Shown here one piece after another: positions 14,413 through 22,490 of a stretch of DNA of 24,235 nucleotides. Under the pieces are notes generated by a model. The model worked only from the letters and a program-made list of their open reading frames with translations, was not told the origin of the DNA and ran no database searches. This stretch comes from an uncultured Eubacterium sp. (GTDB lineage: Bacteria > Bacillota > Clostridia > Peptostreptococcales > Anaerovoracaceae), in contig CALCKF010000096.1 in the NCBI GenBank assembly GCA_937966095.1, forward strand, positions 1 to 24,235, written 5' to 3'. Each line of letters begins with the position of its first letter. Within the stretch, counting starts at the first letter, position 1. The translations under genes and the position numbers were made by a program.

Positions 14413-16667
14413 TCCAGGGGGTAGGTTTCAGACCTTATGTTGCCAAATCTGCCGCTCTTCTGGGCATGAAAGGACAAGTCCTCAATATAGGCGGTCTTGT
14501 GGAAATCACTGTAACAGATACTCCCGAACGTATCTCATCATTCTTAGACTATCTTATCGATAACAAGCCTATTCCCGCGGAAATAGTACACATCAGACGG
14601 GAACCTGTATCTTATCGTGAATTTGATTCATTCACCATTGTAAAAAGCAGTGAAGGAAACGATGATGCCACTATGATCCCTGCCGATCTCGCCATATGCC
14701 CTGACTGTTTAAACGAACTTAAGAACAGTGATGATCCGAGGTTTCAGCATCCTTTTATCAGCTGTATGGTATGCGGACCAAGATATACCATCATAGACAG
14801 GGTCCCATATGACAGAGAAAACACTTCCATGGACGAATTTCCCATGTGCGGTTTCTGTGAAAGTCAGTATACGGATATAAATAACCGCAGATATCACGCA
14901 CAGACCATATCCTGTCATGAGTGCGGGCCTCAGCTGCTGTGGAAAGAAAATGCAGAACAAGAAAACAACACGCACAAAACCCTTTACAGTGATGCTGAGA
15001 TACTTGATAAAGCGTCATCCATCCTTAAAGGCGGAGGTGTGATAGCCTTCAAAAGTGTTGGCGGATACAATCTTGTTGCAGATCCATTAAATGAAAGAGC
15101 TGTTGAAATCCTCAGATCAATAAAAAAACGTGAATCCAAGCCCTTTGCCCTTATGTTCAAAAGCATAGAACAGATAAAGGAATACTGTTATGCGGATCCG
15201 GTCGAAGAGCATCTTCTCAATTCATCCGCACGTCCGATCATACTGCTGGAGCACAGGGATCTTCCTTATCCTGACATCAACAGAAGCCGCTTCATAGGCA
15301 GCTTCCTTCCCAGCTTTGCTGCCCAATACATGCTGCTTGATCGTATAAGCCCTCTTATATTCACCAGTGCCAATCTTTCCGACATGCCGATGATAAAGGA
15401 TGAGGAGGAAATGTTCTCACTCATGAGATCAAAGCCTGAAATTTCCGGCGTTATTTATAATGAAAGACAGATACGTGTAAGAGCAGATGACTCTGTTGCC
15501 CGTGTCATCGATGGTCAGCCTCAGATGATAAGACGCTCCAAAGGATATGCTCCTGTTCCTCTGTATATAAATACCGACTTGAACAGTGATATGGCTGCAG
15601 CAGAACATAAACATCCGAATGATATGATGATCTTTGCTGCCGGAAGCCAGCTAAAAAACTCTTTTGCACTTACAAAGGGGCCTTTCACATATATGAGTCA
15701 ATTTTTCGGCGATATGGATACATTGGAAAATCAAAAGCTTTATGAAGATAATGTATCAAGACTCGAGGCCCTTTTCAGGATAAAGCCGCAGATTGTGGCC
15801 TGTGACATGCATCCTCTTTACTATACCACCGGCTTTGCCGAAAGGTACGCTGAAAAAAACGGACTCCCGATTATCAGAGTCCAGCACCACCATGCCCATG
15901 TTGCATCAGTAATGGCGGAAAACGATATAAAAGGCAGTGTCATTGGAGTCAGCTTCGATGGAACCGGATACGGAACCGACGGCTGTATATGGGGCGGAGA
16001 ATTTTTCATATGCAGCGGAGCTAATGTAAAAAGGATATCACATTTGAAATATATCGATATGATAGGCGGTGATGCTTCTGTGAAAGATGCGAGACGATCC
16101 GCCATCAGTTATATCCATGCATTTGATAACGGATACACTGACTCCGGTGATCCTGAACAGATCACCGTTGATATTTCCGACATCATAGAATACGGCAGAA
16201 ACAGACTAATTGAGCAGCATGATTCAGTACTGATAATAGCAGCTTTGAAGAAAAGAATAAATACTGTAAAAAGTTCCAGTATGGGCAGACTTTTCGATGC
16301 TGTTTCCGCTCTGCTGGGGATAAAGGATTATAATGACTACGAGGGGCAATGCGCCATAATGCTGGAAGATGCCGCTTCTTTCGCACAAAGATGCCCCGGA
16401 GCTGATGCTGCCTGTGATCTTGCCCTTTCATTTCATGACAGGATCACAGAAATGATACTGGCTCAATGCATGAAAGCACGTAAAACATATGTTACCGATA
16501 AGGTCGCCCTAACAGGCGGCACCTTCCAGAATAAAATACTGATGGAAGCTACGCTCAAAGCTTTGAGATCTCACGGTTTCACTCCGTATTATAATATATC
16601 CGTCAGCCCCAATGACGGAGGTATAGCACTGGGACAGGCATATGTGGCAATGCACTCTGATATATGA
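14370..16667 (+). CDS. hypF: Carbamoyltransferase HypF
   Basis: A 765-aa enzyme that turns carbamoyl phosphate into carbamoyl adenylate and loads it on the HypE C-terminal cysteine, the first step to cyanide ligands. Domains in order: acylphosphatase (about 7-93; GIVQGVGFRPYV), paired zinc fingers with C110/C113, C132/C135, C160/C163 and C182/C185, a YrdC-like domain (about 205-395; GGVIAFKSVGGYNLV, KRESKPFALM), and a Kae1-like domain (about 420-765; QHHHAHVASVMAEN, GVSFDGTGYGTDG, LTGGTFQN). All four are complete. The start is inside hypB, fixed by GAGGAGG 7 nt upstream, so it overlaps hypB by 43 bases and depends on its translation. It ends at a strong terminator shared with nifJ. Confidence 0.96.
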   Translation: MASKQSERIKLWGIVQGVGFRPYVAKSAALLGMKGQVLNIGGLVEITVTDTPERISSFLDYLIDNKPIPAEIVHIRREPVSYREFDSFTIVKSSEGNDDATMIPADLAICPDCLNELKNSDDPRFQHPFISCMVCGPRYTIIDRVPYDRENTSMDEFPMCGFCESQYTDINNRRYHAQTISCHECGPQLLWKENAEQENNTHKTLYSDAEILDKASSILKGGGVIAFKSVGGYNLVADPLNERAVEILRSIKKRESKPFALMFKSIEQIKEYCYADPVEEHLLNSSARPIILLEHRDLPYPDINRSRFIGSFLPSFAAQYMLLDRISPLIFTSANLSDMPMIKDEEEMFSLMRSKPEISGVIYNERQIRVRADDSVARVIDGQPQMIRRSKGYAPVPLYINTDLNSDMAAAEHKHPNDMMIFAAGSQLKNSFALTKGPFTYMSQFFGDMDTLENQKLYEDNVSRLEALFRIKPQIVACDMHPLYYTTGFAERYAEKNGLPIIRVQHHHAHVASVMAENDIKGSVIGVSFDGTGYGTDGCIWGGEFFICSGANVKRISHLKYIDMIGGDASVKDARRSAISYIHAFDNGYTDSGDPEQITVDISDIIEYGRNRLIEQHDSVLIIAALKKRINTVKSSSMGRLFDAVSALLGIKDYNDYEGQCAIMLEDAASFAQRCPGADAACDLALSFHDRITEMILAQCMKARKTYVTDKVALTGGTFQNKILMEATLKALRSHGFTPYYNISVSPNDGGIALGQAYVAMHSDI

Positions 16668-16741
16668 CTTTTGTCCGAAAGCATATATCGAGAAGTTCCC
16701 GATGGAAAAAGCCATCAGATCGAAAGCCTTATATAGTAAAA

Positions 16742-16774
16742 AATGACGCTTTACATTTTATGTAAAGCGTCATT
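16742..16774. terminator. Bidirectional terminator between hypF and nifJ
   Basis: A 15-bp perfect stem (AATGACGCTTTACAT and its complement) has a TTT loop, flanked by A-runs on the left and T-runs on the right. It can therefore stop hypF from the plus strand and nifJ from the minus strand. Confidence 0.92.
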
Positions 16775-16784
16775 TTTGTCTTCA

Positions 16785-19700
16785 TTACAGAAGTGCCGTA
16801 TCTCTGTCGGACAGTTCTTTATACGTATTGTATTTTGCCTTGGCATTTTCTTCTGTCATTGCAAACAGCTTATCCGCAACATCCGGGAATTCCTTTGCAA
16901 GTGAAGAATATCTTACTTGATCCATTATGAAATCTCTGAAGCTTGCTGTAGGCTCTTTTGAATCAAGCGTGAATGGATTCTTGCCTTTTTTCTTCAGGTC
17001 AGGATTATATCTGTACAGATGCCAGTATCCCGCTTCTACCGCATCTTTGATGTTTTCCTGTGATTTACCCATACCTTTCTTGAGTCCATGGTTTATACAA
17101 GGCGCATAAGCGATTATAATGGATGGTCCGTTATAATTTTCAGCTTCTATTATAGCTTTCATAAGCTGATTCTTATCTGCTCCCATACCTACCTGAGCCA
17201 CATATACATAACCATATGACATGGCCATGAGTCCCAGATCCTTTTTCTTTATTCTCTTTCCGGCTGCCGCGAACTTGGCTACAGCGGCTGCAGGTGTCGA
17301 CTTGGATGCCTGCCCTCCTGTGTTAGAGTAAACCTCAGTATCAAATACCAGGATATTGATGTTCTCTCCTGAAGCAAGCACATGATCCAGACCACCGTAT
17401 CCTATATCATATGCCCATCCGTCTCCTCCCAGAGCCCATATGGATTTCTTTACGAGGAAATCCTTAAGCTCCAGTATTCTCCTGCAGAGCATGTGTACGA
17501 CTTCATCGCCTTCTCCCAGATGCTCTATAGCATCTATCACCTTGTTGCTCTTTGCCCTGGACTCTTTGCCATCATCCTTATATTCAAGCCATTCCTCGAT
17601 AGCTTCCTTTAAATTTTCATCAACATCGAGTTCAAGAAGAGCCTTCATGTTGTGCTCGATCTTTTCTCTCATCTGTTTAGCTGCAAGCACCATACCATAT
17701 CCGTACTCGGCATTATCTTCAAACAGTGAATTTGCCCATGCCGGACCTCTTCCGTTCTCATCCTTACAGTACGGCATTGAAGGAGCTGAAGCTCCCCATA
17801 TGGATGAACATCCGGTAGCATTAGCTATCAGCATCCTGTCACCGAACAGCTGTGTAACAAGCTTGATATAAGGTGTTTCACCACATCCGGCACATGCGCC
17901 GGAAAATTCTATATATGGTTTAGCGAACTGACTGCCCTTTACAGTTGTCACATCTGCTCTGTCTTCCTTTCTAGGCAGCTTGATTCCATATTCCCAGTTT
18001 TCGCTTTCCTTTACAACATCGGCATAAGGCTTCATGATAAGAGCTTTTTCCTTTGCAGGACATATGTCTGCACAGTTGCCGCATCCCAGACAGTCAAGTG
18101 CCGAAAGCTGCATCCTGTACTGCAGACCTTCCATGCCTTTCCCGTTGGCCTTTATAGTTACAAATCCCTCCGGAGCCTTTGCTTTTTCATCTTCATCAAG
18201 AAGCATAGGTCTTATTGCCGCATGAGGACATACAAATGAACACTGATTACACTGTATGCACTTGTCCGGCTGCCACTCAGGCAGATGTACTCCTACACCT
18301 CTCTTTTCATATGCCGCAGTGCCTGAAGGGAATGTTCCGTCTTCTATGCCGTCAAATGCGCTTACAGGAAGATCATCTCCCTCCTGTCGGTTCATAGGGA
18401 TCAGAATCTCTTCTATAAACTCAGGAAGCTCCTCATACTTGCCTTTAGGATCTTCTGCATCTGCCCACTCTTCAGGCACTTCTATCTTCCTTATTGCCGT
18501 TATTCCCTGATCAACTGCAGCGCAGTTCATGTCAACTACATTCTGACCTTTTTTCTTATATGCCTTGTCTATTCCTTCCTTCAGATATTCAACAGCATCA
18601 TCGATAGGAATGACATCAGTAAGCTTGAAGAAAGCAGCCTGCATGATCATATTGATCCTGCTTCCAAGACCTATTTCCTCTGCTATGCTCCATGCGTCTA
18701 TAACATAAAAATCTATCTTCTTTTTAGCCAGATCTCTCTTTACCTTTGCAGGGAGATTATCTCCTATCTCATCATCCTTCCACAGGCTGTTGAGAAGGAA
18801 TATTCCGCCCTTCTTCAGGTCTTTAAGCATATCATACTGCCTTATATATGCCTGGTTATGACATGCAACAAAATCTGCCTGATTTATCAGATATGTGGAC
18901 TGTATAGGCTTATCACCAAACCTCAGATGAGAAATAGTAACGCCGCCGGATTTCTTGGAATCATACGCAAAATATCCCTGTGCGTACATACTGGTCTTGT
19001 CACCGATGATCTTTATGGCCGTCTTGTTGGCGCCTACTGTGCCGTCTGACCCAAGACCCCAGAATTTACACTTGATCGTTCCTTCAGGTTCTCTTGCGAT
19101 ACCGTCAACGTATGGCAGAGAGTGACCGGTAACATCATCTTCTATACCTATGGTGAAATGATCCTTAGGCTTTTTATGCAGAAGATTTGCATAGATAGCA
19201 TGTATCATTCCAGGTGTGGTATCTTTTGATCCAAGACCGTATCTTCCGCCATAAACCTCAGGCGCGTTCTTCACATCATAAAGCAGTGTTTTAACGTCCT
19301 GATAAAGAGGTTCCCCAAGCGCTCCAGGCTCCTTTGTCCTGTCTAAAACAGCTATTCTTTCTACAGTTCTAGGCAGAACATCGAGGAAATATTTCTTTAC
19401 GAAAGGTCTGTAAAGCCTTACCTTTATAAGTCCTACCCTGTGACCTTCCTCTATCATCTTGTTTATTGTTTCCTCTATAGTTTCACATACTGACCCCATT
19501 GCTACGATCACGTATTCGGCATCCGGAGCTCCAACATAATCGAAAGGCTTATATGATCTTCCTGTGAGCTCGCTCACCTTATCCATATATTCTACAACGA
19601 TTTCAGGAATAGCATCATAGAATTTATTGGCAGCTTCTCTTCCCTGGAAGAAAACATCAGGGTTCTGTGCAGTACCTCTTATAACAGGGTGCTCAGGATT

Positions 19701-20327
19701 AAGCGCTCTGTCCCTGAATTCCTGTACAGCATCCCAGTCTACAAGCTTTTTGAAGTCATCATAACCGAAAACTTCAATCTTCTGTATCTCATGTGATGTC
19801 CTGAACCCGTCAAAGAAGTGGAGAAACGGTACTCTACCTTTTATAGCAGATAAATGAGCTATCCCGCCCAGATCCATTACTTCCTGTACGGATCCTGAAG
19901 CAAGCATTGCAAACCCTGTCTGTCTGCACGCCATAACATCAGAATGATCTCCGAATATACACAATGCATGGGTGGAAACACTTCTTGCCGCAACATGGAA
20001 TACTCCAGGAAGAAGTTCTCCTGCTATCTTATACATATTAGGTATCATAAGAAGCAATCCCTGCGAAGCAGTATATGTACTGGAAAGCGCACCGGCTGCA
20101 AGAGAGCCGTGTACTGCCCCTGCTGCTCCGGCTTCTGATTGCATTTCAGCGACCTTTACTGTCTGTCCAAAAATATTTTTTCTTCCGTATGCAGCCCATT
20201 CATCCACTACCTCCGCCATAGTTGAAGACGGAGTTATAGGATAAATCGAAGCCACGTCGGTAAAAGCATACGACACATGAGCCGCAGCTGTATTACCATC
20301 CATCGTTTTCATTCTTCGTTTTGTCAT
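16785..20327 (-). CDS. nifJ: Pyruvate:ferredoxin (flavodoxin) oxidoreductase
   Basis: A 1180-aa single-chain PFOR that converts pyruvate and CoA to acetyl-CoA and CO2, passing electrons to ferredoxin. From the N-terminus: pyrimidine/pyruvate domain (YPITPSSTMAEVVDEW), transketolase C-like domain, gamma domain (FWGLGSDGTVGANKTAIKI), a two-cluster ferredoxin domain near residues 690-780 (CIQCNQCSFVCPHA, CLGCGNCADICPA), and the thiamine-diphosphate domain (CAGCGETPYIKL, GCSSIWGAS, GDGWAYDIGYGGLDH, EVYSNTGGQASKSTPAAA). Length is normal, nothing is missing. The ATG at 20327 is preceded by GGAGGG, 6 nt away; the longer frame has no such site. It is transcribed alone. Confidence 0.97.
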   Translation of the reverse strand: MTKRRMKTMDGNTAAAHVSYAFTDVASIYPITPSSTMAEVVDEWAAYGRKNIFGQTVKVAEMQSEAGAAGAVHGSLAAGALSSTYTASQGLLLMIPNMYKIAGELLPGVFHVAARSVSTHALCIFGDHSDVMACRQTGFAMLASGSVQEVMDLGGIAHLSAIKGRVPFLHFFDGFRTSHEIQKIEVFGYDDFKKLVDWDAVQEFRDRALNPEHPVIRGTAQNPDVFFQGREAANKFYDAIPEIVVEYMDKVSELTGRSYKPFDYVGAPDAEYVIVAMGSVCETIEETINKMIEEGHRVGLIKVRLYRPFVKKYFLDVLPRTVERIAVLDRTKEPGALGEPLYQDVKTLLYDVKNAPEVYGGRYGLGSKDTTPGMIHAIYANLLHKKPKDHFTIGIEDDVTGHSLPYVDGIAREPEGTIKCKFWGLGSDGTVGANKTAIKIIGDKTSMYAQGYFAYDSKKSGGVTISHLRFGDKPIQSTYLINQADFVACHNQAYIRQYDMLKDLKKGGIFLLNSLWKDDEIGDNLPAKVKRDLAKKKIDFYVIDAWSIAEEIGLGSRINMIMQAAFFKLTDVIPIDDAVEYLKEGIDKAYKKKGQNVVDMNCAAVDQGITAIRKIEVPEEWADAEDPKGKYEELPEFIEEILIPMNRQEGDDLPVSAFDGIEDGTFPSGTAAYEKRGVGVHLPEWQPDKCIQCNQCSFVCPHAAIRPMLLDEDEKAKAPEGFVTIKANGKGMEGLQYRMQLSALDCLGCGNCADICPAKEKALIMKPYADVVKESENWEYGIKLPRKEDRADVTTVKGSQFAKPYIEFSGACAGCGETPYIKLVTQLFGDRMLIANATGCSSIWGASAPSMPYCKDENGRGPAWANSLFEDNAEYGYGMVLAAKQMREKIEHNMKALLELDVDENLKEAIEEWLEYKDDGKESRAKSNKVIDAIEHLGEGDEVVHMLCRRILELKDFLVKKSIWALGGDGWAYDIGYGGLDHVLASGENINILVFDTEVYSNTGGQASKSTPAAAVAKFAAAGKRIKKKDLGLMAMSYGYVYVAQVGMGADKNQLMKAIIEAENYNGPSIIIAYAPCINHGLKKGMGKSQENIKDAVEAGYWHLYRYNPDLKKKGKNPFTLDSKEPTASFRDFIMDQVRYSSLAKEFPDVADKLFAMTEENAKAKYNTYKELSDRDTALL

Positions 20328-20353
20328 AAATTCCCTCCATTTAATATACATAT

Positions 20354-20391
20354 ATTGCCGCTGCAACCCTTTATGATATGCGAGCGGCAAT
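20354..20391 (-). other. Hairpin in the nifJ leader
   Basis: ATTGCCGCT (20354-20362) and AGCGGCAAT (20383-20391) form a 9-bp perfect, GC-rich stem with a 20-base loop. It lies in the predicted nifJ leader, 9 bases before the GGAGGG ribosome site. No U-run follows, so it is not an ordinary terminator. It may affect mRNA stability or translation. No known riboswitch is recognised. Confidence 0.45.
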
Positions 20392-20416
20392 CATCATGCC
20401 ATTTAAAATTACTCCT

Positions 20417-20465
20417 AGTATAGCACATTAACATTAATTTTACAGTAACAAAGAACCTTCGTCAA
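20417..20465 (-). promoter_or_regulatory. nifJ promoter region
   Basis: On the minus strand TTGACG (20460-20465), 17 bp, TAAAAT (20437-20442) is a good promoter. A second option 20 bases downstream is an extended -10 box, TG-C-TATACT (20417-20422), without a clear -35. The leader would be roughly 80-100 nt. Confidence 0.6.
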
Positions 20466-20478
20466 CTATGTACTAAAA

Positions 20479-20536
20479 ATTATACAAAATACATATAAAA
20501 ACTTAAAAGCATTGAAATTCCAACATTATACAAAAT
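20479..20536. repeat. Pair of 12-bp direct repeats upstream of nifJ
   Basis: ATTATACAAAAT occurs at 20479-20490 and again at 20525-20536, 46 bases apart, upstream of the nifJ promoter. Read on the minus strand each contains TATAAT, so they could be spare -10 boxes rather than operators. Confidence 0.35.
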
Positions 20537-20588
20537 TACTAAATACCATTATTCACATATGCATAATGTCCCAATATCACATACGAAT

Positions 20589-21134
20589 TCATTGCTCTTT
20601 ATATATCATATCGATCCCTTCTCTGAGAGAATTTTCATCAAGAGTTCCTTTTATATTGCCTTTGATATTTCCGTCAGCATCTATGAAATAAGTTTCCGGT
20701 ATCGAATATACACTGTACGCCAAAGCTGCCTGACCATTACTATCAAAATATACAGGAAACGAATATCCCTTTGACTCTATGAATTTTTCAGCCGAATCAG
20801 CCGTTTCATTTCCTCCTGTAAGATTGACCATCATAAAATGCACTTCATCACCATACTCAGAATACATGCTTTCAAAGACAGGCATTTCACTTTGGCATGG
20901 ACCGCACCAGCTGGCCCAGAAATTCAGCACAACAGGAGTTCCTCTCATATCGGAAAGAGATATTTGGCTTCCGCTTCTGTCATACACTGTAAAATCGGCT
21001 GCTGCAGAATATTGACCGCTTTCCACACTGTTTCCGGATCTTTTATCGGACAACAGGTTATAGAATACTGAAGCACATACCATGATGACCGCAAATACAA
21101 TCAGAACAATTATTAATATTTTCTTTCCCTTCAT
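20589..21134 (-). CDS. Membrane-anchored TlpA/ResA-like thioredoxin
   Basis: A 181-aa extracytoplasmic thiol-disulfide protein. A short basic start and a hydrophobic stretch (about 5-27) form a signal anchor. C20 in that stretch lacks a proper lipobox (VMVC), so I do not call it a lipoprotein. The thioredoxin domain has the redox centre WCGPC (76-80) in VVLNFWASWCGPC and the cis-proline in SIPETYFID. It should reduce partner disulfides outside the membrane, receiving electrons from CcdA, whose gene is 9 bases upstream. AGGAGG is 5 nt before the ATG. The target protein is unknown. Confidence 0.92.
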   Translation of the reverse strand: MKGKKILIIVLIVFAVIMVCASVFYNLLSDKRSGNSVESGQYSAAADFTVYDRSGSQISLSDMRGTPVVLNFWASWCGPCQSEMPVFESMYSEYGDEVHFMMVNLTGGNETADSAEKFIESKGYSFPVYFDSNGQAALAYSVYSIPETYFIDADGNIKGNIKGTLDENSLREGIDMIYKEQ

Positions 21135-21143
21135 AAATACCTC

Positions 21144-21806
21144 CTAATTAACTAGTGCTAAAAGTCTTCCGATATAGCCGCTTGCCATCAGTATTCCTAT
21201 TACTATCAGCAGACATCCGCAGACCTTGTTGATGATATAATAATGCTCTTTTATATAATCAAAAGCAGTCTTAAGCCTGTCTATCAGTACTGCACTCAGG
21301 ATAAACGGTATACCAAGTCCTGCGGAATATATCAAAAGCATAATGGTACCTTCCACAACATGTCCCTGCTGTGACGCCAGCATCAATGCTGCCCCGAGAA
21401 AGGCCCCGACACATGGAGTCCATCCTATTGAAAATATTATTCCGAACAGAACTGAAGAAAAAAATCCCAGATCCTTTACCTTTGCCATACGTAGATTTCC
21501 TCTGAACAGACCTATCCTGAACACACCGAGAAAAGTCAGGCCAAAAAATACTACCACTGCTCCTGATATGATATCTACAGCAGTCTGATACTCCTTGAGC
21601 ATATTTCCTACAGTACCGGCCAAAGCCCCCATCGCTACGAATACTGCCGTAAATCCCAGAACGAATCCCAATGCATTCTTCAATGTTTTTTGCGTCCTTC
21701 GTTCACCGCCGCCGGCAAAATATATTATATATATAGGCAGCATAGGCAGAAGACATGGTGAGATGAATGTTATTATCCCTTCAAGAAAAGAAATTATATA
21801 CTGCAT
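21144..21806 (-). CDS. ccdA: Cytochrome c biogenesis protein CcdA (thiol electron carrier)
   Basis: A 220-aa membrane protein with six predicted segments (about 8-30, 46-70, 78-100, 118-143, 153-178, 192-212). The two redox cysteines are C18 in ISPCLLPMLP and C132 in GWTPCVGAFLG, the DsbD/CcdA signature. It carries electrons from cytoplasmic thioredoxin to the TlpA-like protein encoded next. AGGAG is 7 nt before the ATG. A TATAAT (21837-21842 on the minus strand) upstream may be its -10 box, but no convincing -35 accompanies it. No cytochrome genes are in view, so another thiol target is likely. Confidence 0.93.
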   Translation of the reverse strand: MQYIISFLEGIITFISPCLLPMLPIYIIYFAGGGERRTQKTLKNALGFVLGFTAVFVAMGALAGTVGNMLKEYQTAVDIISGAVVVFFGLTFLGVFRIGLFRGNLRMAKVKDLGFFSSVLFGIIFSIGWTPCVGAFLGAALMLASQQGHVVEGTIMLLIYSAGLGIPFILSAVLIDRLKTAFDYIKEHYYIINKVCGCLLIVIGILMASGYIGRLLALVN

Positions 21807-21863
21807 ATGTTTTCTCCTGAAATATATTTTCGGATAATTATATACTATCTATATATGTTTTCC

Positions 21864-21876
21864 GTGATATTATCAC
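21864..21876. promoter_or_regulatory. Perfect palindrome at the GNAT stop / ccdA promoter
   Basis: GTGATATTATCAC has 6-bp perfect arms around a single central base. It covers the stop codon of the GNAT gene and the expected -35 position of ccdA. It may be an operator for ccdA or a weak terminator; no U-run follows. Confidence 0.3.
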
Positions 21877-22304
21877 AAAATAAGATCAAATCCGTAGCAG
21901 CTTCTTTCAAACCCATACTTCTCATAAAATTCATGTGCCTCTTTTCTCGGAAATCCGGAATCCAGGACTATACCCTTGCATCCTCTCAGCCTTGCCTGCC
22001 TTACCACTTCTTCCATCAATGCAAATCCATACCCTTTTCCCCTTGTCTCTTGTTCAGAGATTATACCGGAAAGATAACATGTCAGTCCCGAAAGCCAGAA
22101 TGTGTTAAAATATGCACCGTGACAAAAACCCCGGTATTTCCCGTCTTCAACAGCAAAAAAGGCGAAGCTGTTCTCATCATCCAGCACACGTTTATATACG
22201 TCACGTATTTCCGCCTTGTCGTAATCGTTATATGTCCACAGGTTTTCAATAAAATCAAAGGCGATATCATAATCCTCCATAGCTGCTCTTTTAAATTCTA
22301 TCAT
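21873..22304 (-). CDS. GNAT-family N-acetyltransferase
   Basis: A 143-aa acetyltransferase of the GNAT fold. The acetyl-CoA pyrophosphate loop is QETRGKGYG (the Q/RxxGxG/A type) within motif A near residues 83-98, after the strand GLTCYLSGIISE. The C-terminal part has a typical motif B ending (EAHEFYEKYGFERSC). It transfers an acetyl group from acetyl-CoA to an amine; the substrate cannot be predicted. AAGGAGG lies 9 nt before the ATG. It is in the same direction as ccdA but 66 bases away, and may be a separate unit. Confidence 0.88.
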   Translation of the reverse strand: MIEFKRAAMEDYDIAFDFIENLWTYNDYDKAEIRDVYKRVLDDENSFAFFAVEDGKYRGFCHGAYFNTFWLSGLTCYLSGIISEQETRGKGYGFALMEEVVRQARLRGCKGIVLDSGFPRKEAHEFYEKYGFERSCYGFDLIL

Positions 22305-22343
22305 AGCTGTTTTCCTCCTTATGCAGTAATATTGCTTTCACTA

Positions 22344-22372
22344 ATTATACGACTTTTTACCACAGCTGCATA
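22344..22372 (-). promoter_or_regulatory. Possible promoter of the GNAT gene
   Basis: A perfect TATAAT (22344-22349, minus strand) has only a weak -35 match (TATGCA) 17 bp upstream. The start codon is 40 bases away. Confidence 0.35.
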
Positions 22373-22421
22373 TATTTTTTATATTCATAGATATCCTGGT
22401 CTTATACAGCATCAGTTATGC

Positions 22422-22450
22422 TTGTTATGAAGAAGATTTACTGATATAAT
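22422..22450 (+). promoter_or_regulatory. Promoter of the zinc-finger/TPR gene
   Basis: TTGTTA (22422-22427), 17 bp, TATAAT (22445-22450). Both boxes and the spacing are identical to the hypA promoter. The TTG start codon is 41 bases further. Confidence 0.65.
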
Positions 22451-22490
22451 AGTTCTGCAATATCTGCAATAAACAAGGGAGCTTAAAACG

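Noticed and set aside
16668..16741. Possible small RNA or gene just after hypF
   Set aside because: Only a 5-bp stem (GATGG/CCATC) is seen before the shared terminator; no promoter and no open frame with a ribosome site.
20430..20455. Rex-like site (TTGTTA followed by AT-rich bases) near the nifJ promoter
   Set aside because: The left half fits, but the right half matches only about 3 of 6 positions, so it does not meet the two-fold Rex pattern.
20547..20568. Hairpin after the thioredoxin gene as a terminator
   Set aside because: The CATTAT/ATAATG stem is only 6 bp and AT-rich, followed by a broken T-run; too weak to list as a terminator.
22336..22354. Second cre-like site in the GNAT leader
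   Set aside because: It matches only about 12 of 14 positions and lacks the central CG that CcpA needs.
21807..22430. Plus-strand open frame of 207 codons opposite the GNAT gene
   Set aside because: It lies against a clear GNAT protein with its own ribosome site; the translation has no recognisable motif.
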